This document shows, one piece after another, positions 15,750 to 24,669 of a stretch of 64,000 nt of DNA (position 1 is the stretch's first letter; every line of letters starts with the position of its first letter). This DNA comes from Polaribacter haliotis (lineage in GTDB: Bacteria > Bacteroidota > Bacteroidia > Flavobacteriales > Flavobacteriaceae): contig NZ_CP061813.1 of the NCBI RefSeq assembly GCF_014784055.1, positions 1,622,001 to 1,686,000 on the forward strand, written 5' to 3'. The position numbers were made by a program, and so were the translations under genes. The notes under the pieces are model-generated. The model ran no database searches and had not been told where the DNA came from. It saw only the letters and a program-made list of their open reading frames with translations.

Positions 15750-17962
15750 GCAAAATTCAGCAAATAAACAGACGAGATTTTGTAAAATTATTTGGTTTAA
15801 CTTCTGGTGGAATTATTTTAGGTTGTAACTCTTCTACTGTTGAAAAAAAGTTTAAACCCTCCATAAATAAAGATTTTTTTAAACCAAATTTATTCATTCA
15901 TTTAGAGAAAAATGGAAATGTAACCTTAATTGCTTCGCGTTCGGAAATGGGCCAAGGCATTAGAACTTCTTTGGCTTCTGCAATTGCAGATGAAATGGAA
16001 GCAGATTGGAAATATATTTCAGTAAAACAAGCAACTGGTCACGAAAAATACGGAAATCAGAATACAGATGGTTCCAGAAGTGTGCGCACAAAATTAGAAC
16101 CGATGCGTAAAATGGGAGCCACTGCAAAATTAATGCTCATTTCTGCTGCTGCAAAAAAATGGAATATCGCAGAAAGTACTTGTAAAGCTGAAAATCATTA
16201 TATAATTAACACCATTAATAACGAGAAAATTTTCTTTGGAGATTTGGTGGAAGAAGCATCAAAAATTGAAATTCCTACTGAAGAAACAGTACAACTTAAA
16301 AAAGTTGAAGATTTTAAATTTATTGGAAAAACTTTAAAAAGTGTCGATTTAAAAGATTTTACGCAGGGAACTGCAACTTACGGAATCGATGTTCGAATCC
16401 CTAATATGAAATTTGCAGCAATTTCAAGATGTCCTGTTACTTTTGGAACTGTAAAAAGTTTTAATAAAGCGAAGGCTGAAAAAGTTTCTGGTGTTGAAAA
16501 AATAATTCAATTAGATAGATTGGTTCCTCCACCTGGACAATTCTTTGGAATGTTGGGTGGAGTTGCTGTAATTGCAAATAATACGTGGTCTGCTTTTCAA
16601 GGAAAATTAGATTTAGATATTGAATGGAATCATGGTGAAAATGAAAATTTTAATACTGAAGAATTTACAAAAACACTAACAGAACGTGTTCAAAAAACAG
16701 GAAAATTAGTTCCTGGAAGCAGAGGAAATGTAAGTGCCGCTTTTAATGCTTCAGAACAAACTGTAGAAGCTACATATCATGTTCCTTTTTTAGTCCATTC
16801 TCCAATGGAAGTACCAAATGCGACTGCTTGGTTTCAAAAAGATAAAATTGAAGTTTGGGCGCCTGTACAAGATCCACAAACTGCTAGAAGCGAACTTGCT
16901 CACTTTTTTAATATTCCTGTTGAAAATATTACAGTAAATGTTACTTTTTTAGGTGGCGGATTTGGGCGAAAATCAAAATCGGATTTTGTAGTGGAAGCTG
17001 TTGCTTTATCCAAAGAAATAAATGCGCCAGTTCAAGTGGTTTGGACGCGTGAAGACGATATAAAACATAGTTTTTATCATGCCACAAGTGTGCAATATTT
17101 AAAAGGTGGTTTAGATAAAAACGGAAAAGTTACGGGTTGGCTACAAAGAGTTGGTTTCCCTTCTATTGTATCATCTTTTAAACCTTTGTCTGACTATGCA
17201 TCTGGTTTTGAACTTGGACAAGGTTTTACCAACAATCCTTATCCTTTAGAAAATTTTAGATTAGAAAACATAAAAGCCGAAGCAAATTTAAGAATTGGTT
17301 GGTTGCGTTCTGTGGTTCATATTCATAGTGGTTTTGGAATTAATTCTTTTGTAGATGAATTGGCTTTTGCTGCCAAAAAAGATTCTGTTCAGTTTCATTT
17401 AAATTTGTTAGGAGAAGATAGAGTTATTAAAGGGAAATCGAATTATCCTTTTAATTCTAAACGTTTAAAAGATGTTTTAAACAAGACTGCAAAAATGGCA
17501 AATTGGGGAAAAGAATTGCCAGAAAACCATGGTTTGGGAGTTGCAATACATTATAGTTTTTACAGTTATGTAGCAACTATTGTAGAAGTTTCTGTAAAAA
17601 GCGAAAAAGTAAAAGTAGAAAATGTGTGGACAACCATAGATTGTGGTTTGGCTTTAAATAAAGACAATATTAAAAACCAATTAGAAGGCGCAACCATTTT
17701 TGGGATGTCCATTGCTTTGTATGGAAAAATTTCCACAAAAGATGGCGCAGTTGAGCAAAATAATTTCTTCGATTATCAAATGACAAGAATGAAAGATGCT
17801 CCAAAAATTCACATAGAAATAATGGACAAAATGCACGAACCTCCAACTGGAGTTGGCGAACCTGGAGTGCCAGTTATGGCACCAGCAATTTGTAATGCCA
17901 TTTTTAATGCGACAGGAAAGCGTGTTAGAAGTTTGCCTTTGGTGGATTTGGGGATGGTTTAA
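15746..17962 (+). CDS. Molybdopterin-binding subunit, xanthine dehydrogenase/IorB family
   Basis: A 738-aa exported oxidoreductase subunit. The N-terminus is a Tat signal with RRDFVKLFG and an apparent lipobox LGCNSS. The body shows SEMGQGIRTS, FLGGGFGRKSKSDF and, near the C-terminus, PTGVGEPGVPVMAPAICNA with the expected catalytic Glu in GVGEPG. No FAD subunit is encoded, as in isoquinoline or aldehyde oxidoreductases that use external acceptors. No XdhC or MocA maturation factor lies nearby. Substrate unknown; probably a periplasmic aldehyde or N-heterocycle. Confidence 0.85.
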   Translation: MSKIQQINRRDFVKLFGLTSGGIILGCNSSTVEKKFKPSINKDFFKPNLFIHLEKNGNVTLIASRSEMGQGIRTSLASAIADEMEADWKYISVKQATGHEKYGNQNTDGSRSVRTKLEPMRKMGATAKLMLISAAAKKWNIAESTCKAENHYIINTINNEKIFFGDLVEEASKIEIPTEETVQLKKVEDFKFIGKTLKSVDLKDFTQGTATYGIDVRIPNMKFAAISRCPVTFGTVKSFNKAKAEKVSGVEKIIQLDRLVPPPGQFFGMLGGVAVIANNTWSAFQGKLDLDIEWNHGENENFNTEEFTKTLTERVQKTGKLVPGSRGNVSAAFNASEQTVEATYHVPFLVHSPMEVPNATAWFQKDKIEVWAPVQDPQTARSELAHFFNIPVENITVNVTFLGGGFGRKSKSDFVVEAVALSKEINAPVQVVWTREDDIKHSFYHATSVQYLKGGLDKNGKVTGWLQRVGFPSIVSSFKPLSDYASGFELGQGFTNNPYPLENFRLENIKAEANLRIGWLRSVVHIHSGFGINSFVDELAFAAKKDSVQFHLNLLGEDRVIKGKSNYPFNSKRLKDVLNKTAKMANWGKELPENHGLGVAIHYSFYSYVATIVEVSVKSEKVKVENVWTTIDCGLALNKDNIKNQLEGATIFGMSIALYGKISTKDGAVEQNNFFDYQMTRMKDAPKIHIEIMDKMHEPPTGVGEPGVPVMAPAICNAIFNATGKRVRSLPLVDLGMV

Positions 17963-18053
17963 AACTAAAAAAAGAAGCTAATTATTAAAAAATGTTCTTT
18001 ATTTTAGACGACTGTTTAAAATAATAAAAATCAATAAAATTTCTAAAATTAAA

Positions 18054-19271
18054 ATGAGTGAACACAAGTTTACGTTTATAGATTTATTTGCAGGTTGTGG
18101 TGGTTTAAGCGAAGGTTTTTATAAGGAAGATTTTAAAAGTTTAACTCATGTAGAAATTGATTCTCATGCATGTAAAACTTTAAGGACTAGAATGGAACAT
18201 TATGGTTATTCAGATAACGAAATTTCGGTTATAGAAGAAGACATCAAGTCTGAAAATATTGTAGAATTAATTGAAAATGAAATAAGGAACAATGAAGTTG
18301 ATGTATTAATTGGAGGACCACCTTGTCAAAGTTTTTCTTCTTTAGGAAGAGCAAAAGACCAAAATGGAATGAGTGATGATCCTAGAAACTATTTATTTGA
18401 AAGTTATGAAAAAGTTCTAAATCATTTTAAGCCAAAATTATTTGTATTTGAAAACGTAACAGGACTTCTGACCGCTAAATTAGGTAAAGGAAAAACAATT
18501 GACCTAATTTTAAAAAGATTAGGAAAAAATTATAAGTTAATAAAAGATCCTAGCCAAATGGTACTTAACTCTTCTGAATATGGTGTTCCACAGATTAGAA
18601 AAAGAATTATACTTATTGGCGTAAGAAATGATATTAAAGTTCATCCAAAAGAAATATATGATAATATTATAAAGACTCATTATACTACAGATACTGTAGA
18701 AAAAGATAAAAAAAACAAAGAGAAATTTGTTACTGTTAAAGAGGCAATAGGAGATTTACCAGCAATTAAACCTGGAGAAGGTAGTAAGAAAACAGGACAC
18801 TTTATAAAAAAATGGAACCCTTTTTTAGAAAAAATAAGAAACAAAAAGAGTAATTATATTGATGATCACATTTCTAGGAAGCATAATAAAAAAGATCGTT
18901 TACGCTATATTGAAATGAGTAAAAACAAATGGACTTTTAAAGAATTATTAGAAAAAAAGCCCTCATTGAATCATGCTAAAGCTCGTGTTTTTAATAATAG
19001 TTACGTAGTCCAATTTTGGGATAAACCTTCTAGAACTATTATTGCTCATTTATATAAAGATGGAAACCAATTTATTCATCCTGACCATAAACAAGAAAGA
19101 ACAATAACACCGAGAGAAGCTGCTAGATTACAATCATTCCCTGATAATTTTATTTTTGAGGGTTCACGAACACAACAATACAAACAAATTGGAAATGCTG
19201 TGCCTCCTTTAATGGCGGAAGCAATAGCAAAAAGTATCAAACTTACATTAGGCAAAATTAAGGATGTTTAA
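18054..19271 (+). CDS. DNA (cytosine-5) methyltransferase 1 of a LlaJI-type R-M system
   Basis: A 405-aa C5 methyltransferase with all major motifs: I IDLFAGCGGLSEGF (residues 9-22), IV GGPPCQSFS with catalytic Cys91, VI FENVTGL, VIII PQIRKRIILIGV, IX around SRTIIAHL and X QIGNAVPPLMAEAI. The variable target-recognition region lies between VIII and IX (about residues 230-310). It opens a four-gene operon and overlaps the second methyltransferase by 8 bp. Two methyltransferases suggest an asymmetric site with one enzyme per strand; the sequence recognised cannot be read. Confidence 0.93.
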   Translation: MSEHKFTFIDLFAGCGGLSEGFYKEDFKSLTHVEIDSHACKTLRTRMEHYGYSDNEISVIEEDIKSENIVELIENEIRNNEVDVLIGGPPCQSFSSLGRAKDQNGMSDDPRNYLFESYEKVLNHFKPKLFVFENVTGLLTAKLGKGKTIDLILKRLGKNYKLIKDPSQMVLNSSEYGVPQIRKRIILIGVRNDIKVHPKEIYDNIIKTHYTTDTVEKDKKNKEKFVTVKEAIGDLPAIKPGEGSKKTGHFIKKWNPFLEKIRNKKSNYIDDHISRKHNKKDRLRYIEMSKNKWTFKELLEKKPSLNHAKARVFNNSYVVQFWDKPSRTIIAHLYKDGNQFIHPDHKQERTITPREAARLQSFPDNFIFEGSRTQQYKQIGNAVPPLMAEAIAKSIKLTLGKIKDV

Positions 19272-20787
19272 AAATATTAATGAAATTAAAACTTTAAAAG
19301 AAAAGAAGTTTTTTGTAGAAAAAATAAATTTACATTATAAAATTCTTCTTGCTTTTTCACAAAAAAATAATTTGAAATTTGATGTGCAATCAATTAAAAA
19401 CATAGATCTTAATACAATAAAGAGAATTATACAACTTAATGTAATCACAAATAAAGAAGATTTAACTAAACTTAATAAAGTTTTAAAAACTGAAGATTTT
19501 AATAATTTTATTTCTTCTGTAAATTTCAGTTTAATTAATAAAAAGGAAATTGGCAATATACTTGATAATTTAGATCCTATTAAAAGAAATAAGAAACAAA
19601 ACTTAAAGAAGAATGAGGAAAAACCCAAATTAGTTGATTTCTTTTGTGGTGCAGGTGGTTTAAGTTTAGGCTTTATCCAAGAAGGTTTTCATATCGATTT
19701 AGCCAATGACTATGAGGATGTTTGTATACAAACTTATCGATATAATCATCCTGAAGTACCAGAAAACAGAATTATTCTTGGTGACATTAGAAATGTAGTT
19801 AATGATATAGATGAATTAGTAACTTCAGATATTGATGGTGTTGTTGGTGGACCACCTTGTCAAGGTTTTAGCTCTGCAAATCAGCAACGAATGATTGATG
19901 ATCCTAGAAATGAACTATACAAATATTTTATAAAAGCTGTTGAAAAAATTACACCAAAATTTGTTATAATGGAAAATGTACGAGGAATGCTTCCTTATGC
20001 AGAACAAGTTGCTGAAGATTATAATAATATTGTTTCCATAAAAAATAAAAAAAAATATACTTATTCTATTGCTTATAAAGTTTTAGTGTCAGATGATTTT
20101 GGTGTTGCGCAGAAAAGACATCGATTAATTTTCATTGCTTTAAGGAATGATATAGTTGGTAAAAATAATATTACACCTAAAGAAATATTTGAACAAATTG
20201 AGGTTTCTAATTCTAAAAATAAAAGGCATATATTAAAAGATGCATTAGATTATATAAAACCTTTAGAAGCTCCTAGGGTAAAAAATATGACAGAAGTTGA
20301 TGATGAAGTAACTGGTAAAAAGATTGATTTTAATTTATTTAAAGGCACAGAAAATAGTTATTTGAATTCGATTAATAACAAAAGAAAAATCGATTTTGTT
20401 TTTAATCACAAAGCAAGATTTACAAATGATGTAAATTTAGAAATTTATAAAAGATTAGATCAAGGAAATGATGGAACTAATTCTAAAATTGCGGATATTA
20501 TGCCCTATAAGCATAGAAATCATGTATTTAAAGATAAATATTATAAGTTAGTAGCTAATAAGCCTAGTAGAACGATAACTGCTCATTTAAAGATGGATTG
20601 TCATTCTCATATACATCCATTCCAAACTAGAAGTATTACACCTAGAGAAGCAGCAAGGATACAATCATTTCCTGATGATTATGTTTTTTTAGGAGCTTAT
20701 CTTAAGACATATATGCAAATAGGAAATGCAGTTCCACCAATGATGGCAAGAGGTGTTGCAAGAATTATTAAAAATTATATTTTATAA
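19264..20787 (+). CDS. DNA (cytosine-5) methyltransferase 2 of a LlaJI-type R-M system
   Basis: A 507-aa C5 methyltransferase. Residues 1-120 are a Lys/Asn/Ile-rich extension without a recognised motif. The catalytic part follows: I VDFFCGAGGLSLGF (from 124), IV GGPPCQGFSS with catalytic Cys199, VI MENVRGML, VIII AQKRHRLIFIAL, IX PSRTITAHL and X QIGNAVPPMMARGV. It differs clearly from the first enzyme in the target-recognition part. It starts inside the end of the first gene and lies 5 bp before the McrB-like gene. Confidence 0.93.
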   Translation: MFKNINEIKTLKEKKFFVEKINLHYKILLAFSQKNNLKFDVQSIKNIDLNTIKRIIQLNVITNKEDLTKLNKVLKTEDFNNFISSVNFSLINKKEIGNILDNLDPIKRNKKQNLKKNEEKPKLVDFFCGAGGLSLGFIQEGFHIDLANDYEDVCIQTYRYNHPEVPENRIILGDIRNVVNDIDELVTSDIDGVVGGPPCQGFSSANQQRMIDDPRNELYKYFIKAVEKITPKFVIMENVRGMLPYAEQVAEDYNNIVSIKNKKKYTYSIAYKVLVSDDFGVAQKRHRLIFIALRNDIVGKNNITPKEIFEQIEVSNSKNKRHILKDALDYIKPLEAPRVKNMTEVDDEVTGKKIDFNLFKGTENSYLNSINNKRKIDFVFNHKARFTNDVNLEIYKRLDQGNDGTNSKIADIMPYKHRNHVFKDKYYKLVANKPSRTITAHLKMDCHSHIHPFQTRSITPREAARIQSFPDDYVFLGAYLKTYMQIGNAVPPMMARGVARIIKNYIL

Positions 20788-20792
20788 GAGTT

Positions 20793-22253
20793 ATGAAAAT
20801 AGAAAATTTTAAAAAGGAATTATTTGACTCAAATTTGGGAACTGCTGGTATGCATGATCGTTATATTACCATACCAAAAAAAGCAAAACCAGAATTGTTT
20901 TTTGGAAAACCTCCAAGAGCAATTACTCTTAAAGATAAATGTTTTGGTGTTGAATATAAATTACCTTTTAAACATGAATCTAATGGAGAATATAGATTAA
21001 CACAACTTGGTGTCTTTTTTGATAAACATAATGCTAAAGTAGGTGACGAAATTTTTGTTGAAAACAGCGATTCTGGTGATTTTAGCATTTCTTTAATTAG
21101 GAATTCCAATTCATCAAGATTTATGGACTTCGTTTGTGACTGTATAAATCATAATTTGAATTTTACTTCAGAACTAATTACAAGATACGTTTCATCATTA
21201 ACAACAAAACCATTTGTTTTATTAAGTGGCTTGTCTGGTTCTGGTAAAACAAAACTAGCACAAAGTTTTGCGCAATGGATTAGCGATAGTACCGAGCAAT
21301 ATTGTATTGTTCCTGTTGGTGCAGATTGGACAAATAGAGAGCCATTATTAGGTTATGTAAATGCACTTGAACCTGAAAAATATATTTTACCAGAAAACAA
21401 AGCTTTAGAATTATTAATAAAAGCAAATAAAGATGAAAACAAACCTTATTTTTTAATTTTAGACGAAATGAACTTGAGTCATGTAGAACGATATTTTGCA
21501 GACTTTTTAAGTGTTATGGAATCTAAAGATAAATTCAAATTACATAGTTCTAATAAGCCATTAGATGGTGGAAATGGCCTAAAAGTAAAAAGAGAATATG
21601 GTTGGCCAAAAAACCTATTTGTTGTAGGAACTGTAAATATAGACGAAACTACGTACATGTTTAGTCCTAAAGTTTTAGATAGAGCCAACGTTATTGAGTT
21701 TAGAATTGGTGAGAATGAAATGAAAGATTATCTCTCTGAACCAAGAACTGTTACAGATTTAAACAGAGAAGGAAAAGGAATGGGAGAAAGTTTTGTGTCT
21801 ATTGCCAAAGAAGAATCAAAAGCAAATCCGCAAGAGTTAAAAGATGCCTTGGAAGCTTTCTTTAAAGCTTTAAAAGTAGTTGGCGCAGAATTTGGTTATA
21901 GAACTGCTTCCGAAATTCAAACTTTATTTAGTAAAATAGACACCATAAATCCAGAATATATTTCTAAAATAAACGATAAAATAGATTTTGCTATTATGCA
22001 AAAGCTATTACCAAAATTACATGGAAGTAGAAGTAAGTTGGTACCAATTCTAAAAACGTTAGCGAGTTTGTGTTACGAAGTTGAATCTGACAAAAAACTA
22101 ACTGAAAAAGAAATAGAAAAAAATATAGACACTATTTTTGAAAGAAAGGGAAAAGAAAAAAAAGTAATAAAATACCCGATTTCTTTAGAGAAAATAGAAC
22201 GTATGTATAATAATGTAATTACTAATGGTTTTACAAGTTATGCAGAAGCGTAA
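20793..22253 (+). CDS. McrB-like AAA+ GTPase with B3-like DNA-binding N-terminus (LlaJI R1 type)
   Basis: The 486-aa motor subunit has two parts. Residues 1-105 resemble a B3/EcoRII-like DNA-binding barrel (DRYITIPKKAKPELFFG; YRLTQLGVFFDKHNAKVGDEI), the specificity domain known for LlaJI R1. Residues 140-400 are an McrB AAA+ domain: Walker A GLSGSGKT (146-153), Walker B LILDEMN (221-227), sensor VNIDET (281-286) and VLDRA. McrB-class motors hydrolyse GTP and translocate or loop DNA for a partner nuclease, encoded 6 bp downstream. Confidence 0.85.
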   Translation: MKIENFKKELFDSNLGTAGMHDRYITIPKKAKPELFFGKPPRAITLKDKCFGVEYKLPFKHESNGEYRLTQLGVFFDKHNAKVGDEIFVENSDSGDFSISLIRNSNSSRFMDFVCDCINHNLNFTSELITRYVSSLTTKPFVLLSGLSGSGKTKLAQSFAQWISDSTEQYCIVPVGADWTNREPLLGYVNALEPEKYILPENKALELLIKANKDENKPYFLILDEMNLSHVERYFADFLSVMESKDKFKLHSSNKPLDGGNGLKVKREYGWPKNLFVVGTVNIDETTYMFSPKVLDRANVIEFRIGENEMKDYLSEPRTVTDLNREGKGMGESFVSIAKEESKANPQELKDALEAFFKALKVVGAEFGYRTASEIQTLFSKIDTINPEYISKINDKIDFAIMQKLLPKLHGSRSKLVPILKTLASLCYEVESDKKLTEKEIEKNIDTIFERKGKEKKVIKYPISLEKIERMYNNVITNGFTSYAEA

Positions 22254-22259
22254 TCTAAT

Positions 22260-24614
22260 ATGAAAGATTCACTTCCTTTTAAGAGAATAGAATTTAAGCA
22301 GGGATTGTTTCTTACAATTACCCCAATAGGAGATCATGCTAAAATTTACGAAATTGATGCATCAGAAGCAGAAGAGTTTGGTGAGGCAGCAGTTCAAATT
22401 TTAGAATCTAAAAGGTATGATTTTGAGTTTTCGGATAAAGGTTTCGAAATAATTTGTAGAGGTGATATTGTAAAATCATTAAAACATAAAAACCCAAGTA
22501 GAGGTATTATTGCACCTGGCAATTATGTTGGAACTTTAGAGTTAATTATTAAAAGTGAAGAAGAAAATATAAAGTGTTATTTAGAGATTTTAGCAACAAA
22601 ATTTGATGCTGATGATGATTTCGACATTAGTTATCGAAAGAATTATCGCTCTATGATTGAAGATATTACAGAGAAATGTACAGAACTGTTAATGCAGTCT
22701 AATTCTCCTGTAAACCAATATTTTGAGCCAGATTTTACAAAAGATAACAAAACGATTTATCAGAAATTTAGTTTTGTAAAATCAGTTATAGATAGTAATG
22801 AATTCGAAGAATCTTTATTGCGAATTTTTTCTGCTCCAAAAACAAATTGGGTTTCAAAAGAAGAAAAAGTAGATATTAGAAGTTTAAAAAGAGTTACTAA
22901 TAGTAATTTAAAAGAAATTTTAAGAGGAACAAATAGAATTCCACTTCCCAAAAGTCATCGTTTATCAATTCATACTAAATTAGAAAGTTTACCCGCTAAA
23001 ATTAATAGCTATAAACAAGAATCTTCTTTAGACAATCCAGAGAACAGATTTATTAAACATGCTTTACAAGAATACTTACAATTCTGTAAAAACTGTAGCA
23101 GCGTTTTCGAAAATGATTCTAAAGACGAAAAAGAAGCAAATTTTTTAGCAAATAAAATTGAAGGATATTTAAATCATTCTTTTTTTAAAGAAATATCGAG
23201 ACCAACAACTTTAAAACTAAACTCGCCAACTTTACAAAGAAAAAGTGGTTACAGACAAATATTAAAATCTTGGTTAATGTTCGATTTAGCTTCTAAATTA
23301 ACTTGGACAGGTGGACAAGAAGATGTTTATGAAGCAGGGAAAAGAGACATTGCTACGTTGTATGAATATTGGTTATTTTTTGTTCTGTACGATTTATTTA
23401 GAAAGCAATTTAACTTAACAGAACTTTCTCACAAAGGCGAACCTTACACTGATTTATTCGAAAAAACTAAAAACGGATTAAACTTAATTATAAAGTCAGG
23501 AAGACATACTGCATTAAAAGGAGATACCGTAATTAAAAATAGAGGGTTAAGTTTTAAGTTTTCATTCAATAGAACTTTTTCTGGTTATAAAGATAGTTTT
23601 CCCAAAGCAGGAAGTTGGACAACTTCCATGAGACCAGATTATACTTTATCTATTTGGCCAAAAGAACTGAAAGAAGCCAAAGCAGAAGTAGAAGAACAAA
23701 TTGTTCATATTCATTTTGATGCAAAGTATAAAGTGAATCATTTTAAAGTTAAAACGAATAGTAAGAAAAAGAAGCTAGCTGAAGAAGAAGAGTTTGAAGA
23801 ACTAAACAAAATAAAAAAGCAAGAACGAGCAGGTGTTTTTAAAAATGCTGATTTGTTAAAAATGCATGCTTATAAAGATGCTATTAGAAGAACAGGAGGC
23901 GCTTATATATTATATCCTGGAAATACGAATAAAAAATTTAAAGGTTTTCATGAACTTATTCCCGGTTTAGGTGCTTTTTCAGTAAATCCGAAAAACGTAA
24001 AAGAAGACAAAGCTAACTTATTAGTATTTATAGAAAAAGTAATAGATAATTTGGTTAATAGAGCTTCTCAAAGAGAAAACATTGCTTCTAAAACTTATGA
24101 AATAACTAAAGGAGGAAAAACAGAATCTCTAAATGAAACAATGCCAGAATATATTAATGAGAAAAAATTAATTCCTGATGAAACTTATGTTTTAGTGGGT
24201 TACTATAATCCTCCCAAAAATGGTTTTTCTCAAATAGAATGGATTGAAAAAGAAAAACTATATAACTTTAGAATTGAAAATAAGCAAAGTGGTATTAAGT
24301 TAGGTTTTAAAGAGTCATCTGCAAAATATTTGCTTCTCCACACAAAAGGTGAGAATTCTTCAAATAATTTATGGGAAATAGTTAGTGATGGTCCACAAAT
24401 CCATTCTCGTAAAACTATGATTAAAAATGGATATAAAAATCCTAGTCAAGACTATTATTTAGTGTTAAAAATTAAAAAAGTGGACATTACTTTATTTGGA
24501 AATAAAAAATGGAAGTTTAAAAGTTTAGAAAATTTTAGGGACAATCGTCAATCACCTTATCCTTTTACAACTACTCTGACTGAATTAATGCAACCTAAAA
24601 TAAGTAAAGAATAA
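22260..24614 (+). CDS. DUF2357 / PD-(D/E)XK restriction nuclease subunit (LlaJI R2 / McrC-like)
   Basis: The 784-aa protein has a DUF2357 N-terminal and central region and a nuclease core with RPDYTLSIW (Asp460) and HFDAKYK (Asp487-Ala-Lys489), a PD-(D/E)xK metal site. After about residue 630 comes a further domain (KLIPDETYVLVGYY, YLLLHTKG, IWEIV-like LWEIVSDGP, NPSQDYYLVLKI) that looks PUA/EVE-like; this reading is tentative. It is the partner of the McrB-like motor. A strong terminator follows immediately, ending the island. Confidence 0.82.
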   Translation: MKDSLPFKRIEFKQGLFLTITPIGDHAKIYEIDASEAEEFGEAAVQILESKRYDFEFSDKGFEIICRGDIVKSLKHKNPSRGIIAPGNYVGTLELIIKSEEENIKCYLEILATKFDADDDFDISYRKNYRSMIEDITEKCTELLMQSNSPVNQYFEPDFTKDNKTIYQKFSFVKSVIDSNEFEESLLRIFSAPKTNWVSKEEKVDIRSLKRVTNSNLKEILRGTNRIPLPKSHRLSIHTKLESLPAKINSYKQESSLDNPENRFIKHALQEYLQFCKNCSSVFENDSKDEKEANFLANKIEGYLNHSFFKEISRPTTLKLNSPTLQRKSGYRQILKSWLMFDLASKLTWTGGQEDVYEAGKRDIATLYEYWLFFVLYDLFRKQFNLTELSHKGEPYTDLFEKTKNGLNLIIKSGRHTALKGDTVIKNRGLSFKFSFNRTFSGYKDSFPKAGSWTTSMRPDYTLSIWPKELKEAKAEVEEQIVHIHFDAKYKVNHFKVKTNSKKKKLAEEEEFEELNKIKKQERAGVFKNADLLKMHAYKDAIRRTGGAYILYPGNTNKKFKGFHELIPGLGAFSVNPKNVKEDKANLLVFIEKVIDNLVNRASQRENIASKTYEITKGGKTESLNETMPEYINEKKLIPDETYVLVGYYNPPKNGFSQIEWIEKEKLYNFRIENKQSGIKLGFKESSAKYLLLHTKGENSSNNLWEIVSDGPQIHSRKTMIKNGYKNPSQDYYLVLKIKKVDITLFGNKKWKFKSLENFRDNRQSPYPFTTTLTELMQPKISKE

Positions 24615-24618
24615 AAAC

Positions 24619-24652
24619 AAAAAACTCAACTTTAAAAGTTGAGTTTTTTAAT
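24619..24652. terminator. Bidirectional intrinsic terminator between the R-M operon and the SulP gene
   Basis: AAAACTCAACTTT and AAGTTGAGTTTTTT form a long stem with a 3-4 nt loop, with A-run and T-run on either side. It lies between convergent genes and can serve both. Confidence 0.85.
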
Positions 24653-24669
24653 ATCATAATATTTTATTC

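Noticed and set aside
18054..24614. Reading the island as a type IV McrBC system with unrelated methyltransferases
   Set aside because: The tight four-gene operon with two C5 methyltransferases and a B3-like N-terminus fits a LlaJI-type R-M system better.
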